Below are positions 12,131 through 22,007 of a stretch of 64,000 nt of DNA, piece after piece. Both the position numbers and the translations under genes were made by a program. Position 1 is the first letter of the stretch. Each line of letters begins with the position of its first letter. Source of the stretch: Oncomelania hupensis (taxonomy: Eukaryota > Mollusca > Gastropoda > Littorinimorpha > Pomatiopsidae); NCBI GenBank assembly GCA_036898135.1, contig CM072522.1:9943186-10007185 (forward strand). The letters run 5' to 3'. Under the pieces are notes generated by a model. It did not search any database and was not told the origin of the DNA. It saw only the letters and a list, made by a program, of their open reading frames with translations.

Positions 12131-13062
12131 AGAAGTACTTGGATACGTCCAATATATAGAGAGAGAAGTTTAGGAAGCTTGCATAGCAGAGTAACTAAGC
12201 GTTATGTTCAAGAGTTGTTTCAAGCCTGTTGTTGGGCACACGAGGAAACCAAAAAGACCCAGACGTAAGGGAGCCCTGTCTTCGCCACACTAGGGCCCGA
12301 ATTTTTGTTCTCTGGTAGCATAGTGATCGCATTATGCTCGCGCACGCTTGTAATGGTTTCGCTGACGTTTTAACGTGGTTACCAACTTAGTACAGTACCC
12401 GACTCGTGCTTAGACCTAGAGGGGAAGGCAAAGCAGCGAGGGAGAAGAGGAGGTAGGTGGCCTCGTGCTCGTGAAGCTGGCCCTGAGAAAGGTGCCCATA
12501 ACTGCTCTCTCGCGCACCAACGACCGAATAATTACGGGACATGTTTCCAACTTTAACTTTTTTTTTTAAATTTTGCTCTCTTGGTAAGCCTAGCTAGCGC
12601 CCATTGTCATAACCCGCAAAGGTCTTGGATTGCGGGGTAGGAGAGAAAGGAAAATAGAGGATGGGTAGGGGGTTGTATGTTGTACTAGCATAACTAATTT
12701 TTACGGTAGTCTTCATGCTCGAGTTGAGGTGACGGAAGCCCGCGTAGTGTGAAAGGTCGAAAGCACCGACACCGAACTTCTCAAGTCCCGGTGCAGGAAG
12801 CGAGCTGGAAGTCATTGTAATTCACCTCTGTATGGGCGCAGAAAGGGGGGGGGGGATTGCAGGCAATATAAGCTTATCTGGGTAGTGCAGTTTTTCCCCC
12901 AAATGGAAAACTGGAAGGTTACACACACGACAACACTGGTGAGTTTGGAAAAGTTAGTTTTAGAGAGCTAGTGTTTGAAGTCGAGATAAGAAGAACAGGT
13001 TGAAGTTAACGAGAGAACAGCTAGAAGTTTGGTTAGGTTTGTGCTCTGTCTCTCTGTCTGTG
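12131..13062. other. Non-coding stretch
   Basis: No gene or repeat array was recognised. A G tract lies at 12846-12855. The words GCTTATCTGGG near 12870 and 14180 are shared, which may be a trace of a common dispersed repeat. Confidence 0.35.
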
Positions 13063-13100
13063 CTCTCTCTCTTTCACAAACACACACACACACACACACG
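13041..13100. repeat. CT-rich tract followed by (CA)n microsatellite
   Basis: A short CTCTC/TGT region runs into about 11 CA units at 13078-13099. Pyrimidine-rich sequence continues from 13180 to 13370 and ends in T and A runs. The stretch from 13370 to 13880 shows no gene. Confidence 0.85.
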
Positions 13101-13879
13101 TTACATTTATGCAAGCATACTGGTACGAAGGTGCTGAGGATTAGTGGCGACAGGTAACTCTCCCCAACACTTCTCTCCATTCCCTGTCCTCTCTTTTATC
13201 CACCCTCCATTTCTCTGTCTACCATCTCCTTCCACTCCCGACTTTCCTCTCTGTCTCCTTTCTCTAGCGTAGTCTCCTTCCACTCCTCTCTCACTTCCTC
13301 ACCCCTTTCTTCCTCTCCCCCTCACCAGCACTTACTATCCCCCGCCTCTCTCTCTCTCTCGTTTTTTTTTTATTTTTTTAAAAATTAAAACAAAAAAAAC
13401 CTTAAGCAAGTACGTACTTGGATCTCAGTGAAGATTGTGGAATATCCGGGAGACGTTGGACGGGTATGTTGGACACGTCTTCTCTTGGGCCAAGTAACCA
13501 ATACAAATAATGTTCACTGCGGTTTGACAACGATAAAGCTTTTAAACTTTAGTGTAGCTCAGAGGCACGCGACGCTACCAATACCTTCACTTGCAATATG
13601 CCAACAATAAAACTTCCAAACATTGGTGACGCTGCTATACCCAAGCAAATCTCCACGGCTTCCGTTAATGAAATCATCGTCTACCCAACCCCATTGACTG
13701 GATCTAAAGGCAGTCGCCCCTTTCCCAAAAAGTAAGAACTAGGAACTAAACGGGAAACCTATAGTTCTTGTGTGTGAAAGTTAAAACTCGTTATATCTTC
13801 ACTGTTTTGTATTTGCAGCACTTTAACGTTATTGTTAAGCTCGTCACGCCCGCTGGGGTTGTTTGAAATGAAGCATTTT

Positions 13880-14172
13880 AATATGTGAGATTAATAATAA
13901 ATAATATTGATAATAACATTATTATAATAATACTGGGTGCTATAAAGGCGCTTCACCGCCCCCCCCCCCCTTCCCCAAGTCACTAATTAGATTCAAAACG
14001 CGGGGATCTGTGCCAAAATACACGCTCACGTGTCTCACACACGTAACAAACACACATCCGTCATTCAAACATGTGGTGTAAAGGCAGAGAGATCACTGTT
14101 AGAAGACGAGAAGGAAATTGGATTTTGAATTTTTACATGGACTGAATCCAATTCCATTATTGAAGGGATTCC
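13880..14172 (-). mobile_element. tRNA-derived SINE, 5'-truncated copy
   Basis: On the minus strand this matches the body and tail of the full-length SINE at 37161-37565. Shared parts are CCCTTCAATAATGG (at 14172), the GTCTTCTAACAG block, the GTGTATTTTGGC region, the CACTTTATAGCACCCAGTA end and the (TTA)n tail at 13880-13930. The tRNA-like head is missing, which is the usual result of incomplete reverse transcription. Confidence 0.8.
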
Positions 14173-14537
14173 CCATATCCGCTTATCTGGGCTATGGCGG
14201 GGGTGGAGGGGGGGGGGTGGGAGGAAGGTGTTAAGCACCATACAGTGACTGATATTTGGTCAGGATCGAGCCCGCTATATCTGAAACAACAGAGAACGGG
14301 AGTGGGGGCGAAGAGAAAGTAAGTTTACATCACAAGCCTATAGGTGTTTTTCCCCATGCAGAGGTTGCAATTGGAATCGTTGAACATAATATTTCAAGGA
14401 ACAAATCAGTTCGGAAAAAAACAAACATCCACTTCGATTGCATGATGCATGCTAAATGTTATTATTATTTATTTTTTTAAAAAGAAACTTGGCCACTTAG
14501 TTTTATTTTTGGGGGTGTCAAACGTGTGAATGATTAG

Positions 14538-15272
14538 CCCTGTGGGTTCGGCCACTGAATCGAATAGACTCAGCGTTTCCCGGGGTGTCGTAAGAGGCGA
14601 CTAACAGGGGTGATGTCAGCACGGCATCACTGGGCGAAAGTCTTCTACACAGAAGTCGCCGGCCAGGGCGGAGGAACCTCGCGTTACTACAGGTTCAACG
14701 ACCACGTGCTCGGGGCCAAGGCGAGCCACACTGTAGTCGTCGATGTCGGCTGTTGCCAACAGCCTGGAGAGGATTGGGCCCTACCAGGTCTTTCTTGCCC
14801 AAGACACACCACATGATGTAAAGAATCGTTCATTCCATTCCGGATCGGTCGTCGCCCGGGTCACCAAAGACCGCGCCTTCCGTTGGCCACCAAGACGGAG
14901 GTGATAAGTGTGCTACTGATGGACAACTTAGCAAGATCCCCAGCACATCATCAACAACAAAGTCCGACAGGCCATGACACAAGCCATTGGACAACACGAT
15001 GACATGCTCACATTGGTGAAGAAACGAAAACTCCGATGGTATGACCACATCACCAGAGTATCAAACCTTGCAAAGACCATCTTGCAAGGCACGGTGCAAG
15101 GAGGCAGAAGAAGAGAGAGTCAGAAAAAGAGGTGGGAAGACAACATTCGAGAATGGACTGGCTTGACACTGAGCGAAGCCATGAGGATGGCTGAGGACAG
15201 AGAAATATGGAGTACGCTGATTAAACGATCATCTGTGGTGCCCCAACGACCTTCGAGTTACGGGATAGGATA
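14538..15272 (+). mobile_element. RTE-type LINE, copy 2, internally deleted
   Basis: The first 390 bases correspond to the 5' end of the LINE at 6200-9452, including TCAGCACGGCATCACTGGGC and the region just before the endonuclease. At about 14939 the sequence jumps to the 3' coding end, which carries the MTQAIGQHDDML and VKKRKLRWYDHITR frame and ends in GGGATAGGATAGG. About 2.2-2.4 kb of endonuclease and RT sequence are absent, and the junction lies at a short run of C (GATCC/CCAGCAC). The terminal 99-codon frame is open to the normal stop. The element keeps both ends, so it looks like a non-autonomous derivative that parental enzymes could have copied. Confidence 0.85.
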
Positions 15273-15465
15273 GGAAGTGACTGGTATTTTTGTGGTATAT
15301 TGTTAGTTTATGGATGGGTTCAGGGGAGGGGTAGTTTTTTTTAACAGAGAGGGAGAGGGATTCAAATTGAATAGGTGTGTTATTACCAGGAAATTATTTT
15401 AGCATTGAGTAGCTAGACTTAACACAAGTCCCTATGTTCTGTCTGTGAATGACAATGGGACAGAC

Positions 15466-15470
<5 letters not shown>

Positions 15471-15515
<45 letters not shown>
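15471..15515. repeat. (CT)n microsatellite
   Basis: About 22 CT units. A second run of about 17 units flanked by C tracts lies at 15680-15732. Confidence 0.95.
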
Positions 15516-15518
<3 letters not shown>

Positions 15519-15676
15519 GATGAAAAGAACTGACCCATAACCCTGTATTATCGGTGGCGTCTCCTTGACCTTTTGAGAGAGGGTCAGTAGTACCACTCGA
15601 CTCCCATCGCTGACCTTCGGCCTAAATTCTTTTGCTTTGTCCATCCTCTCTTGACACCCACCCACCCCCTCTCCCT

Positions 15677-15722
<46 letters not shown>

Positions 15723-15732
15723 CCCCCCCCCT

Positions 15733-16127
15733 GTTTTATTTTCCCTCCCTTTGTCTCAGTGTCATCGTACTGTTTACCCTCGGCTAAGCCATTCTGTCTG
15801 CAAACTTGCTAGAAATACTTTGAAATACTTGGGGCACGCGAACAAGCCAAATGTCGGTCGGTTGGTCGCCCTATCTCGAGTACCACGGAACGGATTTTGA
15901 CCAAATGTCATAGGAACACTACGTATTTTAGTGGCATGCCTTTCTTGCCATCATTATAGGCTCTGTGGTCCTGATACGGCTGTTTGCTTTGCAGTCCCCT
16001 ATAAATAATGACTAACTAACTAATCATATAGGCTCACCGGAGTTATTTTGTTGCGTAACACGTTTTGCTCAGTATCTAAAAAAAACGGCTGAAGCGATTT
16101 ATGGAGTGTTAGTTTACAGGTACTTCA
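15733..16127. other. Non-coding stretch with possible dispersed-repeat fragment
   Basis: Positions 15957-16020 (GGTCCTGATACGGCTGTTTG, then AATGACTAACTAACTAA) resemble the 3' end of the repeat at 38.3-38.6 kb and show an (ACTA)n-like tail. No gene was seen. Confidence 0.45.
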
Positions 16128-16637
16128 AATCCTGTGCCATCCTCCATTAGCAGTCCCAATCCTGTGCCATCCTTTATTAGCAGTCCCAATCCTGTGCCAT
16201 CCTCCATTAGCAGTCGCAATCCTGTGCCATCCTTTATTAGCAGTCGCAATCCTGTGCCATCCTTTATTAGCAGTCGCAATCCTGTGTCATCCTTCATTAG
16301 CAGTCCCAATCCTGTGTCATCCTTCATTAGCAGTCCCAATCCTGTGCCATCCTTCATTAGCAGTCCCAATCCTGTGCCATCCTTTATTAGCAGTCCCAAT
16401 CCTGTGCCATCCTTCATTAGCAGTCCCAATCCTGTGTCATCCTTCATTAGCAGTCCCAATCCTGTGCCATCCTCCATTAGCAGTTCCAATCCTGTGCCAT
16501 CCTCCATTAGCAGTCGCAATCCTGTGCCATCCTTTATTAGCAGTCGCAATCCTGTGCCATCCTTTATTAGCAGTCGCAATCCTGTGTCATCCTTCATTAG
16601 CAGTTCCAATCCTGTGCAATCCTTCATTGGCAGTCCT
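16128..16637. repeat. Minisatellite, 30-bp unit, 17 copies
   Basis: Seventeen units of exactly 30 bp (for example AATCCTGTGCCATCC then TTTATTAGCAGTCCC) fill 510 bp. Variation is confined to a few places: GTGCCAT or GTGTCAT, CCTCC, CCTTT or CCTTC, and CAGTCCC, CAGTCGC or CAGTTCC. Because 30 is a multiple of three, frames stay open on both strands (ten-residue repeats such as NPVPSFISSP or GTGLGLLMKD), but I see no gene. Units 16201-16300 and 16501-16600 share the same order of variants, so a block of ten units appears to have been duplicated. Confidence 0.95.
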
Positions 16638-16800
16638 CTTGTCAGTCGGTCCGTCGCTCCGAATTTCGCTTTTTATGTGTTCAAAACGCACTTTCTGCCT
16701 TATCTAAAACATAACTATCCAAATTGCATCATTTTAATATTTAAAAAAACCAATGTTTTATTTATTTATTTTACTTTGTGCATACTTCATCTACTGCTAA

Positions 16801-18003
16801 CAGGGTTCGTACGGCCCCTTGAAATCCTTGAAATCCCTTGAAAATTGAGGGGACCCTTGAGACCCTTGAAAAACCCTTGAAAATCAGCGAAATATCGGCT
16901 TCCCCTTGAAAACCCCTTGAAAATTACCATTGTAAAATCGCTTGCCTATCTAACAACTTTTTTTTAAACAAGTTTTTTTTTTTTTTTTTTAAAGAAAGAA
17001 AACAACCCTTGTTTAAATAAAACGATTTTCTACCGATCGTCGATGCCGGTTACAATGGTCGTAATTGGTCGTCTGCTAACAAGGGACATAACTCTAATTA
17101 TTGCTATGCGAACTTCTTGTTTCCGGTAAAAACTTCCGCTGTTTCGCCTGTTTGATTTTCTGTCTTCGTTGCTGAAAATGCCGAAGGGCAGTTGCGTTTT
17201 TCAAAAGTCATGGCTGACGAAGGAGGAGTTCAGCTTTTGGATAAAGGAGGTGGAAGACAAGCATGCATTTTATTGCAAATTGTGCAAAAAAAATGTCGAT
17301 GTTCGTGCAATGGGAGAGGCGGCTGTAGTAAGCCACACGAAAGGAAAAAAGCACATGGAACTTCAGAAAGCAAGCAAACCTGTTGTAAAGCTTGCAGAAT
17401 TCGTGTCTGCAAGTGCAAGTACATCTTTGCAGACAGCTGCCACACCAGCAAACAAACAATGCCAGCCTAGCATCCCCACATCAATTTCGGGGACCGAAGT
17501 GCTTGAAGCTGAAGTATTGTGGACCATCCACCTTGTGAACAGTCACCATAGTTTCAGATCAGCTCAGGACAATGCGTTTTTATTTTCAAAAATGTTTAAG
17601 CAGTCACCAGTTGCACTCAACTACAAGTGTGGAGAGACAAAAAGCAGATACTTGGCAACCTTTGGCATCGCTCCATATTTTGAGTCTTTACTAAAAAAGA
17701 AAGTTAAATCACAGAAAAAATGAGAATGAGTATGTGCTTTTGTTCGACGAGTCATTGAACAAGGAATTAAAACAGAAACAGTTGGACATTCACATCAGGT
17801 TTTGGTCAGAAGGTAAAGTGTCCACAGAATATCTGACTTCTAAGTTCCTTGGCTATGCTTTTGCTTCTACCATCTGTGAAGAACTGGAGCCCTTGCTGAC
17901 TGACCTAGGCTACCGGCAGCTTCTGCAACTTTCAATGGATAATCCCTTGAAAACCCCTTGAAAACCCCTTGAATTTTTTTACTGCCAGTAAGTGGGAACC
18001 CTG
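16801..18003 (+). mobile_element. hAT-like DNA transposon with 6-bp target duplication, internally deleted
   Basis: The ends are inverted repeats starting CAGGGTTC (left CAGGGTTCGTAC; right end, reversed, CAGGGTTCCCAC). They are flanked by a direct 6-bp duplication TGCTAA at 16795-16800 and 18004-18009. Inside both ends is a tandem CCCTTGAAAA motif (16817-16925 and 17943-17973). The interior codes for the N-terminal part of a transposase and then runs straight into the right-hand CCCTTGAAAA repeats, so the rest of the gene has been lost by internal deletion. CAG-starting ends plus this enzyme type point to hAT. Most hAT elements make 8-bp duplications; a 6-bp form is named hAT6 in repeat libraries. 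Confidence 0.85.
17178..17961 (+). pseudogene. hAT-type transposase, N-terminal part, frameshifted and truncated
   Basis: From ATG 17178 the frame starts MPKGSCVFQKSWL. It has a zinc finger C33-x2-C36-x16-H53-x5-H59 (FYCKLCKKNV, then VVSHTKGKKHM), as in the N-terminal DNA-binding part of many hAT transposases. The frame ends at 17723. The protein continues in the next frame as ENEYVLLFDESLNKELKQKQ and HIRFWSEGKVSTEYLTSKFLG, which is the conserved region before the catalytic domain in this family. The break falls in an A6 run near 17716, so one inserted or missing base explains it. After LLQLSMDN the coding sequence runs into the terminal repeats of the element. The catalytic core and C-terminus are absent. 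A related C-terminal part lies at 19879-20790. Confidence 0.8.
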
Positions 18004-18424
18004 TGCTAAGTATGTTAGATCATTCATATTTGTACTTTCTCAGTGGTTAAGGTCATTGTGCCTCACCATTTTTTTTTAAAAACACGTTTTGGCTTAGCCA
18101 ATTTGGATACTTTTTGTTTTGTTTGAAGGTAGTTCAGATAGTGGACTGTCATTGTAAGTTTTTCCGTTTTGTTTTGTTTGGATAAAGCCAAACACCGCCA
18201 GGAATATTAACACTTTATTATATATAAGAAAGTGTTAATAGAAGTGTTATATATATGTGTGTGTGGGTGGGTGGGGGGGGAATACATTAGAATGGCTTGC
18301 CATCTTATTTTTTGGTTTGATTTGTCAATTTGTGCTTCGCGCGTGTGTCAGGTTTCTGCGGCTGTCCAGTTTTACTTTCTGTGGCCAATTTTTGGTCTTT
18401 TTTTTTTTTTTTTTTTTTTTCCCC
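18004..18424. other. Non-coding stretch
   Basis: T-rich, with a TGTGGGTGGGTGGGGG patch near 18258-18278 and a run of more than 20 T at 18399-18420. No gene was seen. Confidence 0.4.
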
Positions 18425-18560
18425 GCGTGTGCGGCTTTTAAACCACTGCGGCTTGTGCGTAACTACATTCCCATAATTTTACTTAATGTTGTTTTTTTTA
18501 AAATGTAGGGGATGCGGCTTATATAATATTCAGATGCGCTCCATAGTACGAATTTACGGT
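18425..18560 (+). repeat. Dispersed repeat with GTGCGGCTT motifs
   Basis: TGCGGCTT occurs three times (about 18430, 18449 and 18513). The part AAAATGTAGGGGATGCGGCT, then TATAT..GCGC.C.ATAG.ACGAATTTACG, aligns with 25480-25556. GTGCGGCTTATA words are common in animal DNA-transposon remnants. I cannot assign a family. Confidence 0.55.
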
Positions 18561-19079
18561 ACACAAAATGCATGTTCACAACACACACCGCCCTGAACAC
18601 CCAGCAACACTAAAAGAGTACGCGTGGTATTTAAAATCTTAGAGAGAGGAAGACAGTGAGAGGGTGTGTCTAGAACTGTACGCTTCGCTTTGAAGTAATA
18701 AAATATTACACAGCAAGCTGAGGCTTGTCCATTTTTGCATAACGTTACACACTAACAGTAAAACCAAACATCTGAACGTTTTGTTCGTAAGGTAATGCGA
18801 TTCAAACAGAAAGGGACACACTTTAAAAAGGGGCTAGAGAAACGCGCCTTTGCCTCGCCGTACCTGAACAAACATTTGCTTAGCTTGACCTTTGAACTTC
18901 AGTCTTTTGCCGCCAGCGTTACGGCATAAACGTTGTAGTGGGCTCCTAACGGCCTGTAGTTTAAAGGCGCCGCCACATATGATATGTATACCGGTTTTGA
19001 GGCCGGTTCTAGAGCAGTTTCTTAATCGGAGAGGGATCGGGTCGGACTGCAAAACCGCGAGCGCTGCCACACGTTACCG
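18561..19079. other. Non-coding stretch
   Basis: Moderately GC-rich from 18840 to 19080, open in both directions for 78-84 codons without a recognised domain. It may belong to the flank or end of the adjoining composite element. Confidence 0.3.
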
Positions 19080-19471
19080 CGGCCTACTAGCGCCAAAACC
19101 TGATAATTACAATTATCATGTGATAATTACAAATATCATGGGATAATTACAATTATCATTGAAAATTACAAATATGTTCGTGTGATCATGTTTAATTTTC
19201 AGTTTTGGCTCTATCAATCCGCCTGGAAATGCGCCAAAACTGAACATTGTAATTATCAATCAACCTTACCTTTTCAAGATATACTCAATATCCATTGAAC
19301 ATTTAACTTAAGTCATTCATCTCCTAATTGTATTCAGTACTTCCATTATCATCTAATTAAATTTATCAATCCCCACAAACATTTCCCTACCCCCACTCAT
19401 ATACCCCCCCCCCCCCCTCCTTAAAAACACTACTTTCACACTCTTTCAACTAATACTCTCATCCTACCAAA

Positions 19472-19515
19472 CCTTTTTTTTTTTTTTTTTTTTCCCAAAC
19501 CCCCCCAAATTTTTT

Positions 19516-19568
<53 letters not shown>

Positions 19569-19724
19569 TTTTAATTATAATATTTTGTGGGTTGTGGTTG
19601 CCCCCCCCCCGGGGGGGGGGGGGTGTCCTTGGGGGCCCGGGGGGGGTGGGGTGTGTGCCCCACCCCCCCCCACCCCCCCACCCCCCGCCCCCCCCCCCCC
19701 CCCCTCCCCCCCCCCCCCCGATCA
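19472..19724. other. Homopolymer-rich block, possible assembly artefact
   Basis: T23, C-rich, then about 50 C in a row, C10 next to G13, and GGGG/CCCC alternations fill 250 bases with almost no ordinary sequence. Such text is typical of poor consensus calls, though a true C-rich microsatellite is possible. Its length and base order should not be trusted. Confidence 0.7.
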
Positions 19725-19878
19725 TATCAAAGCGGCGTTGTGATTGGCTAGCTAAATTTATCTCACCAATCAGATTGCTTCTCTCTTACGTGATTCGCTC
19801 TGTGTTATAGCCAGCTGTTTCCGTTTGATTTTTGACAGTCTTCACCACGATTCTCTTTTTTTGTAAGTTTCATAACGT

Positions 19879-20790
19879 ATGGAAGCGTTTTTGTGTACTA
19901 CTAATAGTAGCATAGTATCAAATGTCCACCTGTCACTGGATGCAGTTTTCCTGGGAAAAGCTGAGGTGCCTCTGAGAAATCTTCCTGTGGATGTCCAGCA
20001 CAATTTCAGACAGACAGTTCTACAAGGATATATTGCTTGTGGCAAAGTCCTCCTGGAGAAAATGCCACTCAGGAATGGTTTTCTACAGGCAGCCGGGGGA
20101 TTGAATCCAAAAAAGAAATGCTCAGAAGCATTGGAGAAGGTCTTAAAGCTGCCATCATTCCTGCCTGGCGAAGTGTTGAAAGGTCAATCAATTTCTGGTG
20201 ATGCTGTTGAGGTGACCAGTGAAGGAGAGCAGATAGAGTCCCTACAAGCTGCCTACAGCAGTGAAGTGCGGAATTTTTTTGGAGAGGAAGATATTCCTGC
20301 TTTGGATGAAGGTCAGAGGATAGATGTCTGGTGGGCCAACATGATCAGCAAGTATTCTCTGAAACATCTATCTCAAGTGGTGAAGGCAGTTTTGTCAATT
20401 TTCCATGGCCCAATGGTAGAAAGTTCCTTCAACATAATGGGTGATGTGATTGATGAAAGAAGTGGCCGAATGGATATGGCCACATTTAACGCTTACCACA
20501 CCACGCGATATGCTCTGGCTGCCTCAGGAAAAAGTGCTACAGCTTTCTTTCACAGGGAGAATGTGATGAGGGATCCTGTCAACAAAAGATTGATTAACAA
20601 TATTTCGACTGCTCGAGAGTCGTATCACAGTGTCCTCGCTAAGAGAAAAGAAGAAAGGAAAAAGAAACTTGCCTTATTTGACAGGCAACATGCCAGAGTT
20701 ATCTGCAAAAGGAAAGCCATAGACACGCTGAAAAATGAGGCCAAAAAAGCACATTTGACATTTTACAAAAAGCAATCGAAGAAAACATGA
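19879..20790 (+). CDS. hAT-type transposase, C-terminal fragment (303 codons)
   Basis: The open frame from ATG 19879 to the stop at 20788-20790 matches the C-terminal part of a hAT-type transposase. Residues 1-75 resemble the region before the dimerisation domain (NFRQTVLQGYIACGKVLLEK). Residues 150-200 hold WWANMISKYSLKHLSQVVKA and ESSFNIMGDVIDERSGRMDM, the layout of the hAT C-terminal dimerisation region. Residues 250-303 are rich in Lys and Arg. The zinc finger and catalytic aspartates are missing, so it cannot be active alone. The fragment complements the N-terminal part at 17178-17961; about the middle third of the protein is absent from both. The first in-frame ATG may not be a real start. 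ATTGG and CCAAT boxes at 19742-19778 could be a promoter. Confidence 0.65.
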   Translation: MEAFLCTTNSSIVSNVHLSLDAVFLGKAEVPLRNLPVDVQHNFRQTVLQGYIACGKVLLEKMPLRNGFLQAAGGLNPKKKCSEALEKVLKLPSFLPGEVLKGQSISGDAVEVTSEGEQIESLQAAYSSEVRNFFGEEDIPALDEGQRIDVWWANMISKYSLKHLSQVVKAVLSIFHGPMVESSFNIMGDVIDERSGRMDMATFNAYHTTRYALAASGKSATAFFHRENVMRDPVNKRLINNISTARESYHSVLAKRKEERKKKLALFDRQHARVICKRKAIDTLKNEAKKAHLTFYKKQSKKT

Positions 20791-21043
20791 CTTTGTAAAA
20801 AGAACACTTTTAAACTCAAGGTTAGTTTATTTTGTTCACTCTTCTGAGGACTGATGTTATTTCTAAATGACAGTCTATAATACAATAATGTTAACAGACA
20901 TGTAGGCCTACCAGTGTCATTTCTTATATATAGTTTAAACTAAAATGTTTGGGTTTTTTCATCTTTGTTGATTGATTATTCGTCTCTCAAAAAGTGCTCA
21001 GAATGTGCCAGATTGCACAGATTTTAACTTAAAAAAAAAAATT

Positions 21044-21110
21044 CCGGGGGGGGGGGCATGCCCCCGGACCCCCCTAGGGGGCTCGCCTGCTTTGCAGGCT
21101 CGCTCTCGGG
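21044..21110. repeat. GC-rich hairpins after transposase fragment
   Basis: CCGGGG... then GCATGCCCCCGG is a near-perfect inverted repeat (21044-21067). CCCCCCTAGGGGG and GCCTGCTTTGCAGGC are two more. They lie 250 bases after the transposase stop and could form stable stems in its RNA or mark a transposon end. Confidence 0.6.
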
Positions 21111-21186
21111 GCTCTGCTAATCCTTCCAAAATTTTCCTGGAAAACAACATTTTCAGAGTAGCATGCCTGTCTGGGAAGGCAGCTTA

Positions 21187-21617
21187 CTAGCGTCAAAACC
21201 TGCAAAACTTACATGTATCAGTGATAATTGTAATTAACACGTGTTCTGTGTATTTCACAGAGATACCGGTAATTCACAGTGTTAATGACTAATTTTCAGT
21301 TTTGGCCACGCTTTACTAGGGCCAAAACCCCAGGCGTGCTGGAAACAGTGCCGCTGCCGCGCATGCGCAGCTTGATATTTATAATTTTCAGTGATAATTG
21401 TAATTATCGCTTGATAATTGTAATTATCTCTTGATAATTGTAATTATCTCATGATATTAGTAATTATCAGGTGTTGGCGCTAGAAAAGCATGGCAAATAC
21501 TGATAATTATTGATTAACACTGCGGATTACCGGTATCTCTGTAAATTACACAGAACACGTGATAATTTCAATTATCTCGTGATAATGGTAACTCTCGGTT
21601 TTGGCGCTAGTAGGCCG
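21187..21617. mobile_element. Foldback (MITE-like) element
   Basis: The two arms (21187-21325 and, reversed, 21480-21617) align over about 140 bases. Shared blocks are TACTAGCG.CAAAACC, CACGTGTTCTGTGTA, CAGAGATACCGGTAAT and AGTGTTAAT. The 150-base centre carries another set of GATAATTGTAATTATC repeats and a CGCGCATGCGCAG word. It shares its outer end with the larger 19080-21617 region. Confidence 0.7.
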
Positions 21618-22007
21618 TCATAGTTTCCGGACTGTTACGGTCGCTCACATCTTCCTGTTGTTCAGAATGTTGCCAGTTTTAACAGTGACGCCGAATTGCT
21701 TGCTTTAGCAGCAGTTTGGCATCGTATTCGGAAGACAAAATTCAAACATCGGCAACATGGTTGAGCCGGAGAGTCATATCTGCCGCCATGTTGAGGCGCA
21801 AATTGCGCACTCGCGAGATGTATTCTGATTGGTTGAGGCATAGAAACGGGGACGATTCTCGCAGCAGTATTGAGAGCAGGCTGCAATCGCAAGATTCCGA
21901 ACCGATCGGACGGATGCGAATGACGTCATCCTATAGCAATCGGGTTGGATTCTGCAACACGATCGGTGCACAATCGGCATGTGTAGCGGCGTCTTAAGGC
22001 ATGCTCC
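21618..22007 (-). other. Possible promoter-like or repeat-derived GC-rich stretch
   Basis: Read on the minus strand it has CCAAT boxes (CAACCAATCAG at about 21825-21835), a TGACGTCA CRE palindrome (21922-21929) and AACATGGCGGCAGATATG at about 21790, which looks like a start context. The frame after that ATG stops after 15 codons. No gene could be supported. Confidence 0.25.

Larger units (their letters stand above)
19080..21617. mobile_element. Composite DNA-transposon region bounded by 21-bp perfect inverted repeats
   Basis: The first 21 bases (19080-19100, containing CTACTAGCGCCAAAACC) and the last 21 (21597-21617) are exact reverse complements. Next to both ends are repeated GATAATTACAATTATC palindromes (19101-19260, 21390-21460). 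Between them lie a homopolymer-rich block (19472-19724), a 303-codon transposase fragment (19879-20790) and a GC-rich hairpin (21044-21067). A third copy of the end sequence, CTTACTAGCGTCAAAACC at 21187, starts an internal foldback element. I saw no matching target duplication outside 19080/21617. The unit could therefore be one transposon about 2.5 kb long or two related small elements flanking an older transposase remnant. Confidence 0.55.

Noticed and set aside
16134..16841. 235-codon plus-strand and 172-codon minus-strand frames
   Set aside because: Both are by-products of a 30-bp minisatellite without stops in these frames.
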